Below, one piece after another: positions 24,776 through 33,202 of a DNA stretch of 39,750 nt; position 1 is the stretch's first letter; every line of letters begins with the position of its first letter. The DNA lies in the NCBI GenBank assembly GCA_964540815.1, contig CAZIOH010000060.1, positions 1-39,750 on the forward strand. The letters are read 5' to 3'. A program made the translations under genes and the position numbers. The notes beneath the pieces were generated by a model, which saw only the letters and a program-made list of their open reading frames with translations, searched no databases and had not been told where the DNA came from. Source of the stretch: CAZIOH01 sp964540815. Its GTDB lineage: Bacteria; Myxococcota_A; Polyangia; Fen-1088.

Positions 24776-24964
24776 GACCGTGCCTTTCCGACGCGATGTC
24801 AGAGCCGAGTCATTCCAGTTGGGAGCCGGCGGCGACCCCAGGCGGCTGCCCGAGGTCAAGCTCCCCACGCGTTGAACGGCGAAGCCGGAAACTATTCCCG
24901 GCCGACCTCGACGTTTCTGGACGCCGTCAAATCACGGCCAGGGGCCGAGGCTCCTCGACCCTGC

Positions 24965-25630
24965 CTACTTCCCGTTCTTCACGCACTTCTCGTGGAACAG
25001 CTTGGTCATCTTTCCGTCGGCGCCGAGGCCATCGACCTCGGACAGGTACTCGGTGTCGGTCTTGCGCGTGATGACCTGCTCCACGCGCATGTGCCCACCA
25101 TGCTGGGTGGAATCGCCGACGAACTTCAGACCTTCGTCGGTGAAGCTCGGAGCGGCAGCGGTCATTCGCCCACCCCCGACAAAGAAGAGCGCGAGGGTGT
25201 ACTCCTTGGTCTGCTCCTCGTACCCGAGATAGCCACGCGCCAACCGCGGGACCGGATCTTCCTTGGTCCGGTCGTCCTGGTTCGTCACGAGCTGAAAGAA
25301 GCCACCCATCGCGCTGTCCCACTTGTACGTGGCCTTCCCCTTCGTCAGATGGGCCGGCGCCGTTCCGGTCGGCTCGACCACCCCCGTACAGATCCAGGTG
25401 CCCCGAAAATAGTCCAGGCGCTTGAGCTCCACGGGCAGCGGCGGGCGGCCGCTGGACGAGGTCTTGGCCGCCGGGACGGCGTCGGCGGCCTGCGCTCGGC
25501 GCGCGAGACCGCCACCGAGGAGGAGCGCCGATGTCAGGATCAGCGCCAACGCCCCTGTCTTGCCGGTGCTCCGGACGCATGCAGGCAGGATCTTCGCGGA
25601 CGAGGGGGGCATCTTCTGGGCATCGGCCAT
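24965..25630 (-). CDS. DUF1579-like secreted protein
   Basis: The 221-residue protein starts with a long, basic N-region and a hydrophobic stretch ending in ALA-like residues near RRAQA, consistent with a secreted protein. The mature part holds the LDYFRGTWICTG motif and alternating beta-strand pattern of the DUF1579/lipocalin-like fold, with WDSAMGGFF and KYEY-like strands. ATG at 25630 follows AAAGGA, which is preferred over an upstream in-frame codon at 25756. It is separated from the histidine kinase gene by about 185 bp and from the LamG lipoprotein gene by 190 bp. Function is unknown; small-ligand binding is the usual guess for the fold. Confidence 0.7.
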   Translation of the reverse strand: MADAQKMPPSSAKILPACVRSTGKTGALALILTSALLLGGGLARRAQAADAVPAAKTSSSGRPPLPVELKRLDYFRGTWICTGVVEPTGTAPAHLTKGKATYKWDSAMGGFFQLVTNQDDRTKEDPVPRLARGYLGYEEQTKEYTLALFFVGGGRMTAAAPSFTDEGLKFVGDSTQHGGHMRVEQVITRKTDTEYLSEVDGLGADGKMTKLFHEKCVKNGK

Positions 25631-25815
25631 GGGTTGGTCCTTTCGGGTTGGGCCCACACCATACCGAGCCGGGACGGGTTTCGGCGAGGGGAACCCGAGC
25701 CCTCGGTGCCAGGACCGCGGACCGGTGTTGCGATCCGGGTATCGCTTCGGTCTCACGGCAGGGCCTTCGTTGCCCCGATCCGCGGGATCAGGCTGCTAGC
25801 CCCCTGGAAAGGGGA

Positions 25816-26991
25816 CTAGAGCACCATCTTCGGCAATCGCACGGAGAAGACCGTCCCGCCCTCGAGCGTGCTCGCGACCTCGATGGAGCCCGAATGGGCC
25901 CGCACGATCTGGTCCGCGATGTAGAGCCCGAGGCCCAACCCGCGCCGGCCGGGCTGGGCCTCGACAGCCGCGGCGCCGGATGGGTGCCCCGAGATGGCGT
26001 GCCCTGGCCGGAAGGGCTGGAACAGCTGGGACAGCAGCTGCGGTGGGATGGGCGCACCCTGGTTGTAGACCTCGAACAGGACGCTCTTCCCGCCCGAGAT
26101 CGCGCGAATCCTCACCCCCACCGGCCCCCGGTCGGTCCCGTGGGTCAGGGCGTTGGCGAGCAGGTTGGACGCGACCTGGGCGATCCGCGCCGCGTCCCAG
26201 GTGCCCCTCACCTCGACCTCGTCGTTGACATCGAGGTGAATCTGCCGCCCCGGATTGGCGGCCAGGGTCTCCTCGATCACGCCGCGAATCACCTCGACCA
26301 GATCCATCGGTACCGGAGCGATGGGCAACCGGGCGCTGAACCGGACGTCCGCGAAGTCGAGCAGGGTCTCGATCATCTCCGCCATCCGACGAACGCTCCG
26401 ATCGATGCTCGACAGGGCCCGCCGGCGATCCTCGAGGTGCTCGATGGACAGCAGGTGCCCGGCCCATCCCTGGATGGCGTTGAGCGGATTGCGCAGGTCG
26501 TGGCCGAGGATCCCCATCACGCGGTCACGAAAATCGAGCGCGTTGGCCAGCTCGCGCTGGGCCTCCTTGGTCGCAGTGATGTTGGTGGAAGCCCCCGTCA
26601 ACCCGAGGATGTTCCCCTCCGGGTCGGACAGCGGGGCCACCGTCAGCACGAAGTGGTGGCGCTGACCGTTCCGGAGGACATGGACCTCCTCGCGCGCCGG
26701 CACCCCCGTTCGCAGCACCTCCCGCTTGAGGTCCATCAACCGACCCGCGTCTTCCGAGCCAAACAGCTCGGCGTCGGTCCTTCCGATCACCTCCGCGACC
26801 GGATAGAACTGGGTCGGGTAGATCCAGGTGTAGCGCAGCTCCCGGTCGTGCTCGAAGGCAATCACCCCGGAATGGGAGAGGGCCAGACGGAATCGCTCCA
26901 CGCTGCTCGACCACTCGCCCCCGGCGCCCGCCTGCGAGACCACCCCACCGGTTCGGGAGGGATCCGGAGGATCAGGCGCGCTCTGCCCCAT
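25816..26991 (-). CDS. PAS-domain sensor histidine kinase
   Basis: From ATG at 26991 the protein has 391 residues without membrane helices, so it is cytosolic. A PAS domain (about 30-155; WIYPTQFYPVAEVIGRTDAE, then a PAC segment GNILGLTGASTNIT) precedes a HisKA box, ILGHDLRNPLNAI, and an ATPase domain. The N-box reads NLLANALTHG. The G1 position reads YNQGAPIPP rather than DxGxG, a variant common in PAS kinases. G2 is GLGLGLYIAD. No response regulator adjoins it, so it is an orphan. It lies 140 bp downstream of the transglutaminase-like gene on the same strand. Its start has a weak ribosome site, so GTG two codons earlier is possible. Confidence 0.88.
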   Translation of the reverse strand: MGQSAPDPPDPSRTGGVVSQAGAGGEWSSSVERFRLALSHSGVIAFEHDRELRYTWIYPTQFYPVAEVIGRTDAELFGSEDAGRLMDLKREVLRTGVPAREEVHVLRNGQRHHFVLTVAPLSDPEGNILGLTGASTNITATKEAQRELANALDFRDRVMGILGHDLRNPLNAIQGWAGHLLSIEHLEDRRRALSSIDRSVRRMAEMIETLLDFADVRFSARLPIAPVPMDLVEVIRGVIEETLAANPGRQIHLDVNDEVEVRGTWDAARIAQVASNLLANALTHGTDRGPVGVRIRAISGGKSVLFEVYNQGAPIPPQLLSQLFQPFRPGHAISGHPSGAAAVEAQPGRRGLGLGLYIADQIVRAHSGSIEVASTLEGGTVFSVRLPKMVL

Positions 26992-27130
26992 CGACACGTC
27001 CGAGGATATGTCGCAACTCCTGCGCCCTGTCGAGGGGATTGAGGGTCGACCACGCCACGCCACGCCACGGGGTCGTCCCCACCAGCCGGGGCGAGATGTT
27101 TCGTGGCGACGAAGATCGCGGAACAACCCG

Positions 27131-27955
27131 TCACGCCGCCAGCGACGCCCGCTCGACTTCTTCGGTCACGATCTCGAAGGACACCAGCCTCGACTCGCCG
27201 AAGGTCGTGGTGATGGCGCAGTCGGCCGCGTCGCGGCCGCGTGCCATCAGGATCCGGCCGATCCGCGGGACATTGTGGCGTGCGTCGAAGGTGTACCAGC
27301 GGCCGCCGAGGAACACCTCGAACCACGCGCTGAAGTCCATGGGCGCGGCCACGGGTGGCACGCCGATGTCGCCGAGGTAGCCGGTGGCGTAGCGGGCCGG
27401 AATGTTCATGCATCGGCACAGGGCGATGGCCAGGTGGGCGAAGTCGCGGCACACCCCCACCCGCTCCTCGTACGCCTCGAACGCCGTGCGGGTCGAGCGC
27501 GCGAACGGATAGCCGAAGGTCAGGTGGCGGTGGACGTAGTCGACGATGGCCTGGACCCGTGCCCAGCCCCGCGGGGTACCTCCGAAGAGCGACCACGCGA
27601 TGGACGACAACCGGTCGGTTTCGCAGTAACGACTCCCCAGCAAGAAGCTCACCGCGTCCTCCGGCAACCGGGCCACGGCGACCTCCTCGGCCCACGGTGC
27701 TTGCTCGTCCGGGCGGCCAGAGTCTTCGATCACGAAGTCGGTCGAGAGCCTGAGTGTTCCGGCTGGCGCGATGGTGCGCGTCCGAAGATTTCCAAACTCG
27801 TCGGTGTTGGTCGAGAGCAGGGCCCAGCCGTCCGACGTGATGATGGCCGGGGTTCGAAGATCGCCCGCTCGGGACGGATGCACGCTGAGCAGCGCCATCA
27901 ATGGAGTTTCAGATTGGCAGGCAATCGCGATACGGTAGCCGGCTCGGATCAACAT
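27131..27955 (-). CDS. Transglutaminase-like cysteine peptidase-fold protein
   Basis: The 274-residue protein has an N-terminal beta domain (about 1-90) of the bacterial transglutaminase N type and the papain-like core. The catalytic Cys is in GVCRDFAHL (about 169). The region that carries the catalytic His in many relatives reads MDFSAWFEVFLGGRWYTFD, with Ser where His is usual, and Asp at about 224. There is no signal peptide, so the protein is cytoplasmic. The start ATG at 27955 has AAGGGA upstream; a frame extension to 28228 is rejected because it is basic and proline-rich without family similarity. It may act as a peptidase or be catalytically modified; substrate unknown. Confidence 0.85.
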   Translation of the reverse strand: MLIRAGYRIAIACQSETPLMALLSVHPSRAGDLRTPAIITSDGWALLSTNTDEFGNLRTRTIAPAGTLRLSTDFVIEDSGRPDEQAPWAEEVAVARLPEDAVSFLLGSRYCETDRLSSIAWSLFGGTPRGWARVQAIVDYVHRHLTFGYPFARSTRTAFEAYEERVGVCRDFAHLAIALCRCMNIPARYATGYLGDIGVPPVAAPMDFSAWFEVFLGGRWYTFDARHNVPRIGRILMARGRDAADCAITTTFGESRLVSFEIVTEEVERASLAA

Positions 27956-28277
27956 CGCTTCATCCCTTTCTGTCGCCCCGGGGGCGCGACCTCGCATTCT
28001 TCGTGGCAGTTCGGAAATCGGCAGAGCCAGAGTGCAAGGAGCGGGCCCACGAGTCTTCGGGAGCCGGAGCGGCCGCCGAGCCCTGGCCCGGTGGGATGTG
28101 GGCTGCGGTCGGGTAACGCCGAGGGGGAGTGCGTTACCGGCCCGGAACGAGAGGCGAGAGGCGAGAGCGAGAGCGAGGGGAGGAGAAGGGAGAGGAGGAA
28201 GAGCGAGCGGGCCAAGGTCCGGTCCCATTTTTTTCCAAAGTGTGTATATTGGCGGCCGCTCTCAACGGGAGGTCGGC
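27956..28277. other. Divergent intergenic region
   Basis: About 320 bp lie between the transglutaminase-like gene and the VWA lipoprotein gene. They hold a purine-rich tract (about 28140-28208, mostly G and A with scattered C) and a plausible -10 element for the downstream gene at 28245-28250. Nothing else is recognisable. Confidence 0.6.
28245..28250 (+). promoter_or_regulatory. -10 element TATATT before the VWA lipoprotein
   Basis: TATATT preceded by TGTG fits a -10 element about 28 bp before the start codon, and AT-rich sequence is otherwise rare here. A matching -35 is poor, so an extended -10 or another sigma factor may apply. Confidence 0.45.
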
Positions 28278-29393
28278 ATGCCCCGGTTCAGCCTGCTCGT
28301 TCTGGCGGTCGTCGCGCTCTGCTCGTCCGATGGGTGTAAGGTGGCGTCGGTGCCCTCGACCGGAGGCGGAACCGGGGGCAGCGGCGCCGACAGCCCCATC
28401 CTCACTGGCCTGCTTCCAGATGCCGCACGCGAGTACTTTAGCTCGGCGGAGGCCGACGTTCGCGGCCCGACCGAGGACGCGAACTGTCAGAACCAGCCCT
28501 TCACGGTCGTCGCGCCCCCGCCCGATCTGCTCATCGTGCTCGATCGCTCGGGCTCGATGAACGAGAGCCCGGAAGGCTACAACTGTCGGTTCGACCCGAC
28601 CTGCGTGAGCAAGTGGACCCAGGTCACCGCGGCCATCAACCAGGTGGTGTCGAGGACCGAGAAATCCATCCGCTGGGGATTGAAGTTCTTCGGAAATGAC
28701 GCGGTCTGCGGGATCACGCCTGGAGCCACCGTCGATCCCGCCCTCAAGAACGCCGCCTCCATTGCCGCCGCCATCGCCGATCCCGCCAATCTCCCTGCCA
28801 GCCGGACCCCCACCCGGGCCGCCGAGCTGTCCGCGGGGGAGTACCTGCAGGGCCTGTCGGCCACCGACACCAATTCCAAGTTCGTGCTGCTGGCCACCGA
28901 TGGCGAGCCCAACTGTGTCGAAGGCTCCGACGACACGACCATCGACGACACGATGGCGGCCATCGGCTCGGTCGCCACGGTGAAGGCCATGGGATTCCCG
29001 ACGTTCGTCATCGGGATCGCCACCGAGGGGGGAACGGCGGACATGGCTCTCAACAGCATGGCCACCACCGGCGGCTATCCGCTGAGCGGCGGGACGACCC
29101 AGTACTACTCGGTCTCCACCACCGACGACCTGGTCACGGCCCTGAACCGGATTCAGACCATCGCCATGGGCATGTGCACGTATCCCATCGGGACCACCGA
29201 TCCCAACGCGGATCCCACGCGGATCACGGTGACGGTGGACGGTGTGAAGAGCCCGCGGGACGATCCCAACGGGTGGCACTACGACCCGGGAATGACCACG
29301 ATAACCTTCAGCGGGACCACCTGTGACTACCTGATGAAGGGGACCCTGAAGACCGTTCAGATCCTCTACGGATGCAAGGGCTTCATCATCTGA
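28278..29393 (+). CDS. VWA-domain lipoprotein
   Basis: The 371-residue protein has a signal peptide with candidate lipid Cys at about 20 (SSDGC), a Gly/Thr-rich spacer, and a von Willebrand A domain. That domain has the metal-dependent adhesion site DRSGS (LIVLDRSGSM, about residue 90), the later Thr, and TDGEPN as the Asp contact. Two further stretches (FPTFVIGIATEGGT and YYSVSTTDDLVTALN) complete the Rossmann-like fold. Several extra cysteines (CRFDPTC and others) suggest disulfides. CGGGAGG precedes the ATG at 28278. Myxobacteria encode many such proteins on the cell surface, for protein-protein contact. No partner is visible. Confidence 0.85.
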   Translation: MPRFSLLVLAVVALCSSDGCKVASVPSTGGGTGGSGADSPILTGLLPDAAREYFSSAEADVRGPTEDANCQNQPFTVVAPPPDLLIVLDRSGSMNESPEGYNCRFDPTCVSKWTQVTAAINQVVSRTEKSIRWGLKFFGNDAVCGITPGATVDPALKNAASIAAAIADPANLPASRTPTRAAELSAGEYLQGLSATDTNSKFVLLATDGEPNCVEGSDDTTIDDTMAAIGSVATVKAMGFPTFVIGIATEGGTADMALNSMATTGGYPLSGGTTQYYSVSTTDDLVTALNRIQTIAMGMCTYPIGTTDPNADPTRITVTVDGVKSPRDDPNGWHYDPGMTTITFSGTTCDYLMKGTLKTVQILYGCKGFII

Positions 29394-29490
29394 GCCCGAG
29401 GTCGCAGCGGAGGTCGACGCGGCTCGTCGATGCCACTTTCCGGTGCCGCGGTGCGAGGGGCTCACCGATCGGCGGTATGGTGGTGGTCAC

Positions 29491-30240
29491 ATGGCTGGGC
29501 GAACCTTCGCGATCGGGGACATTCACGGTGAGCCGGGCCACCTCGCGACGCTGCTCGGCCGCCTTCCGCCGCTCGACGCGCGGGACACCTTGGTCTTCCT
29601 CGGGGACTACCTCGACCGGGGCCCTCGCTCGAAGGCGGTGATCGAGCTCCTCATGTCCTCATCGGGTCTCGCGCCGGCCAAGGTGGTGTGCCTGCGCGGC
29701 AACCACGAGGATGCCTGGAGCCGGGTCATTCGCGAGGGCTGGGACGAGTTCATCCTGCCCCCGGCCAACGGGTGCCTGGCCACCCTGCGCAGCTTCACCG
29801 GGGGGCGAGTCCCCGCGGAGGGGGAGGAACCGCGCCCGGACGAGATGCAGGCCTTCACCACCGGGTCGTTCTTCCCGCCGGGCACCGCCCGCTGGCTCGA
29901 GAAGCTCCCGTTCTGGTACGAGGACGACCACGCGATCTACGTCCACGCGGGGTTGCCGCGCGCGGGCTCGGAGTTCCTGCATCCGTCGCAGGTGGACAAC
30001 CCGCTCGTGTTGCTGTGGATCCGAACCCACGACTTCTTCGTGAACTACAAGGGCAAGCGCGTGGTGTTCGGCCACACCCCGAGCCAGTTCTTGCCCCAGG
30101 AGCTCTCGTCCTACACGCCCGAGGACGCCACCGATCTGTATGTCGGCGAGAACGTGATCGGGGTCGACACCGGCTGCGGGATGGGGGGCTTCCTGACCGG
30201 GGTGGAGCTTCCCCGGATCCAGGTCTTCGAGTCGCGCTGA
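29491..30240 (+). CDS. PPP-family serine/threonine phosphatase-like metallophosphatase
   Basis: The 249-residue protein carries all core motifs of calcineurin-like PPP phosphatases in order: GDIHG (about 9-13), GDYLDRG, RGNHED, YVHAGL, and VFGHTP. It has no signal peptide and should act in the cytoplasm, using two metals to hydrolyse phospho-Ser/Thr or a small phosphoester such as Ap4A. The ATG at 29491 has no strong ribosome site, and a GTG at 29443 is an alternative. It lies 97 bp after the VWA gene and is convergent with the cupredoxin gene (22-bp gap). The PPP motifs are certain; the substrate is not. Confidence 0.9.
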   Translation: MAGRTFAIGDIHGEPGHLATLLGRLPPLDARDTLVFLGDYLDRGPRSKAVIELLMSSSGLAPAKVVCLRGNHEDAWSRVIREGWDEFILPPANGCLATLRSFTGGRVPAEGEEPRPDEMQAFTTGSFFPPGTARWLEKLPFWYEDDHAIYVHAGLPRAGSEFLHPSQVDNPLVLLWIRTHDFFVNYKGKRVVFGHTPSQFLPQELSSYTPEDATDLYVGENVIGVDTGCGMGGFLTGVELPRIQVFESR

Positions 30241-30262
30241 CGACAGCGCGACCCGGGGCGGG

Positions 30263-30784
30263 TCACTGCACCCAGATCACGCCAGCCATGAAGTCACCCG
30301 AATCATCGGGCCCGTGATACTGACAGTAGTAGGCGTAGTACCCGGCCGTGGGGAACGTGAAGGTCTTCGTGGCGGATGTGTCGGTGGTAATCGCAATCGG
30401 GTTGCCGTTGAGCGTGCCGCGCTTTGTCGAAGGAAAGAGCGGGTGTTGGGAGAAGGTCTCGGTGCCCATGCCCTTGAAGGTCACCATCGCGCCGGCCGCC
30501 ACCTTGAGGCACTTCGGCGCGTACACCAGGTCCGTGCCGCCGAAGGCGATGGTGTTGTCCGCGGCGGTCACATAGTCGGTGGCGAGGTTGCAGGGGTTCA
30601 CGGCCATGAACGCCGCCGCCGCGCCCCCGGTCCCGGAAGCTCCGCCCGAGCCGGTGGCGCCGCCCGACGCCGCGGTGGCCCCTCCCGTGCCGGTCGTGCT
30701 CGACGACGAGCCACAAGCCATCAGGAACAAACCGAGGGTCGGGATCCAAGCCCTGCAAGCTCTGAGCAATCCGTGCTGTCGCAT
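30263..30784 (-). CDS. Cupredoxin (plastocyanin-like) lipoprotein
   Basis: The 173-residue protein starts with a signal peptide and lipobox LMAC (Cys about 24), then a Gly/Ala/Ser/Thr spacer (about 26-58). The C-terminal half is a type-1 copper fold with ligand candidates His114 (SQHPLF), Cys154 and His157 (CQYHG) and Met166 (DFMAG), in the correct order. Two more cysteines (about 65 and 92) may form a disulfide. The start ATG at 30784 follows GGAGGAGG. Cupredoxins carry single electrons in the envelope or bind copper. Nearby metal efflux and FixH-like genes fit a copper theme, but they lie kilobases away. Confidence 0.85.
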   Translation of the reverse strand: MRQHGLLRACRAWIPTLGLFLMACGSSSSTTGTGGATAASGGATGSGGASGTGGAAAAFMAVNPCNLATDYVTAADNTIAFGGTDLVYAPKCLKVAAGAMVTFKGMGTETFSQHPLFPSTKRGTLNGNPIAITTDTSATKTFTFPTAGYYAYYCQYHGPDDSGDFMAGVIWVQ

Positions 30785-30875
30785 CTCTGGCCTCCTCCTT
30801 TGATTCCGGGACGTACGCCCATGCATCCGCCACGGGTACGGAGGTTACCCGAACGAACGGGCTGGACGGCGGCGA

Positions 30876-30897
30876 AAAATGAACTAGAATTCATTTT
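30876..30897 (+). promoter_or_regulatory. Operator-like palindrome over the TetR promoter
   Basis: AAAATGAA, a 6-bp spacer CTAGAA, and TTCATTTT form a perfect 22-bp inverted repeat, ending 5 bases before the tetR-like start codon. It contains TAGAAT (30885-30890) as a probable -10, with a weak CTGGAC -35 at 30862-30867, so a bound repressor would block the promoter. Transcription would begin near the start codon. Confidence 0.65.
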
Positions 30898-30902
30898 CTG
30901 CA

Positions 30903-31577
30903 ATGAAGCCTCATAACTTGCGTTCTCGAATCAAGGAGACGGTGTCGGGCGCCATTCTCGACGGCGCCGAGCAGGTGGCCGCCGAGGTGGGGCTCTCCGC
31001 CGCCAGCCTTCAGGCCATCGCGGCGCGAGCGGGGGTCTCGGTTGGCACCATCTACAACCACTTCACCGACCGGAACGAGCTGTTCGAGGAGGTCTTCGCC
31101 CGTCGCCGTGCCGAGCTGCTCGCGACGCTGGATGACGTCGGCTCGACGGCGACGGCGACGGCGACGGCGACGAAGGAGTGGAAGACGACGGCCAGCGGCT
31201 CCTTCGAGATGCTCCTCACCTCGTTCGTGCGGACGGTCCTGGTCTTCTTCGACAGCCGGCGGGCGTTCTTGCGCATCGCGCTCGAGGGCGGTGTCGCGAA
31301 GGCCGCGGTCGCGCGGTCGAGCCGGGCCGCAAGCGGCTCGTCGGGCCCTGCGTCGGGCGCTTCGTCGATGGAGCAGCTCCAGGCGCGCGCCGAGCGGATC
31401 GTCCGGGCGGGTCTCGCCGAAGGGCGTCTGCGGAGCGACGGCGCCGAGCTGCTTGGCCCGTTCCTCATCGCCGCGGTCCGGGCCGCGCTCGTCGCCCGCA
31501 TCGACTCGCCCCTGCCGCTCGGGGACGAGACCGACCGGGTGATCAGGCTCTTCCTGCGGGGAGCAGCGGCGTCGTGA
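30903..31577 (+). CDS. TetR-family transcriptional regulator
   Basis: The 224-residue protein has the N-terminal TetR helix-turn-helix (AIAARAGVSVGTIYNHFTDRNELFEEVF, spread over about 39-66) and a variable ligand domain. A low-complexity stretch, TATATATAT, lies between them at about 82-90. No ribosome site precedes the ATG at 30903. The likely -10 is 13 bases upstream, so the message is probably leaderless or nearly so. Its stop overlaps the downstream EmrB-like start (GTGA). The palindrome at 30876-30897 indicates autorepression and drug-induced release. It is the first gene of a TetR-EmrB-EmrA operon, the usual order for a local efflux repressor. Confidence 0.9.
   Translation: MKPHNLRSRIKETVSGAILDGAEQVAAEVGLSAASLQAIAARAGVSVGTIYNHFTDRNELFEEVFARRRAELLATLDDVGSTATATATATKEWKTTASGSFEMLLTSFVRTVLVFFDSRRAFLRIALEGGVAKAAVARSSRAASGSSGPASGASSMEQLQARAERIVRAGLAEGRLRSDGAELLGPFLIAAVRAALVARIDSPLPLGDETDRVIRLFLRGAAAS
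31145..31172 (+). repeat. Hexanucleotide microsatellite (GACGGC)n in tetR-like gene
   Basis: About four and a half tandem GACGGC units encode alternating Thr-Ala in the linker after the helix-turn-helix. Gain or loss of a unit would keep the frame and change the linker by two residues. Confidence 0.85.
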
Positions 31578-33196
31578 GCGCCGCCTCGGCGAGCGTCGCG
31601 CTGTCCACCCCCTCGCCCGCCCCCACGACCAACAAGTGGGTGGTCACGGTCTCGATCGCGTTCGGCTCCCTCATGGCGGCCATCGACACCTCGATCGTGA
31701 ACGTCGCGCTGCCGCAGATCCGGGGAGCGGTCGGCGCGACCATCGAGGAGATCACCTGGGTCTCCACCGCCTACATCATCGCCACCGTGCTGGTGATGCC
31801 GCTGACCGGATTCCTCGGCTCGTTCTTCGGGCAGAAGCGGGTCTACCTGGCCAGCCTGGCGCTGTTCGTGGCGGGCTCGGCCCTCTGCGGGCTGGCCCGC
31901 TCGCTGCCCATGCTGGTGCTCTTCCGCGCCCTCCAGGGCTTCGGTGCGGGTGCGCTGCAACCCACCCAGCAGGCGATCTTGCGCCAGACCTTCCCACCCG
32001 AGGAGCAAGGGATGGCCATGGCGATGTTCGCCATGGTCATCATGGTCGGGCCAGCCGTGGGACCGACGCTGGGCGGCTACATCGTCGACAACTACAGCTG
32101 GCCCTGGATCTTCTACATCAACCTCCCGATCGGTGTGGTCGGGACCCTCATGACCATGCGCAACGTGAGCGAGCCCGCGGACGTCCTGCGCGCGAACCGG
32201 GCCCGCGCCATCACCCAGCGCGCGAACCTGGACATCGCCGGCATCGTGCTCATGTGCATCGGCGTCTCGACTCTCCAGTACGTCCTCGAGGAGGGTCCGC
32301 GCGACGACTGGTTCGCCTCGCCGGTGATCACCATCGTCTCGGCGGTGGCGGCGGTGGCGCTGGCGGCCTTCATCATCCGCGAGCTGACGGCGGTGGCGCC
32401 GGTGGTCAACCTGCGCCTGTTCCGGGACAAGACCTTCGCCTCGGGGACGGCGATCGGCGGCGTGATGTACGCGATGCTCATGGGCAGCATGTTCCTGTTG
32501 CCGGTGTTCATGCAGGAGGTGCTGGGGTTCGACGCCACCCGCTCAGGCATGACGCTGATGCCGCGGACGCTGGCGATGATGGCGGTGACCCCCATCATTG
32601 GCCGCCTCTACAACCGCGTGCCCCCCGCGGCCACGGTCGCCCTGGGCGGGCTTTTCTTCGCGCTCGGCTCCTACGAGCTCAGCCACATCACCCTCGCCAG
32701 CTCGTCTGGCGACATCGTGGTGCCGCTGCTCATCACCGGGGTGGGCTTCGCCTGCCTGTTCATCCCGCTCACCACGGCCGCGCTCACCTTCATCCCGAGG
32801 GCGCAGGCCGCCGATGCGGCCGGGCTCAACTCCTTCGTGCGCCAGATCGGCGGCTCGTTCGGTCTCACGGTCTTCGCGACCTTGCTGTCGAGCTTCGGCA
32901 AGCGCGCCACGGCGTCGGTCGGCTGGCACGTCTCGAACCTGCGTCCGGAGGTGGTGGCGCGCCTCGACTCCGTGGCGGCTGGCCTGCAGCGGGGCGGTGG
33001 CCTCGCCTCCGACGCTCATGTGACGGCGCTGCGCGCCCTCGGCGGCGCGGTGGCCCGGCAGGGGACCGTGCTGGCCTTCGAGAAGACCTTCCTGCTGCAG
33101 GGTGCGGCGTTCCTGGCCGTGCTGCCCCTGCTCTTCTTCCTCCGCGTCCGGGGGTCCGCCGCCCCGAGTGAGCCCGTCGAATTCAGCATGGAGTGA
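31574..33196 (+). CDS. EmrB/QacA-type MFS drug transporter (DHA2, 14 helices)
   Basis: The 540-residue protein has the DHA2 features. The first helix contains SIAFGSLMAAIDTSIVNVALP, motif A is GFLGSFFGQKRVY, and LFRALQGFGAGALQPTQQ and VGPTLGGYIVD follow. About fourteen hydrophobic segments can be counted, ending near residue 525. The start GTG at 31574 overlaps the TetR stop (GTGA), so it is translationally coupled. An earlier in-frame start at 31178 lies within tetR and is rejected. It exports hydrophobic drugs using the proton gradient and pairs with the EmrA-like adaptor encoded downstream. No outer-membrane channel gene is adjacent, so it probably shares one. Confidence 0.93.
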   Translation: MSAASASVALSTPSPAPTTNKWVVTVSIAFGSLMAAIDTSIVNVALPQIRGAVGATIEEITWVSTAYIIATVLVMPLTGFLGSFFGQKRVYLASLALFVAGSALCGLARSLPMLVLFRALQGFGAGALQPTQQAILRQTFPPEEQGMAMAMFAMVIMVGPAVGPTLGGYIVDNYSWPWIFYINLPIGVVGTLMTMRNVSEPADVLRANRARAITQRANLDIAGIVLMCIGVSTLQYVLEEGPRDDWFASPVITIVSAVAAVALAAFIIRELTAVAPVVNLRLFRDKTFASGTAIGGVMYAMLMGSMFLLPVFMQEVLGFDATRSGMTLMPRTLAMMAVTPIIGRLYNRVPPAATVALGGLFFALGSYELSHITLASSSGDIVVPLLITGVGFACLFIPLTTAALTFIPRAQAADAAGLNSFVRQIGGSFGLTVFATLLSSFGKRATASVGWHVSNLRPEVVARLDSVAAGLQRGGGLASDAHVTALRALGGAVARQGTVLAFEKTFLLQGAAFLAVLPLLFFLRVRGSAAPSEPVEFSME

Positions 33197-33202
33197 GCAA
33201 CG

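Noticed and set aside
25796..25818. Small CCCC/GGGG hairpin after the PAS kinase stop as a terminator
   Set aside because: The stem is only about 4 bp with a mismatched flank and no T-tract, so it was not listed.
28032..28277. Longer N-terminal extension of the VWA lipoprotein
   Set aside because: It is basic and proline/arginine-rich, overlaps the promoter-like region and would bury the signal peptide. The ATG at 28278 has a clear ribosome site.
31178..31573. Start of the MFS gene inside the TetR gene
   Set aside because: The frame overlaps tetR and has no transporter character before the GTG at 31574, which overlaps the tetR stop.
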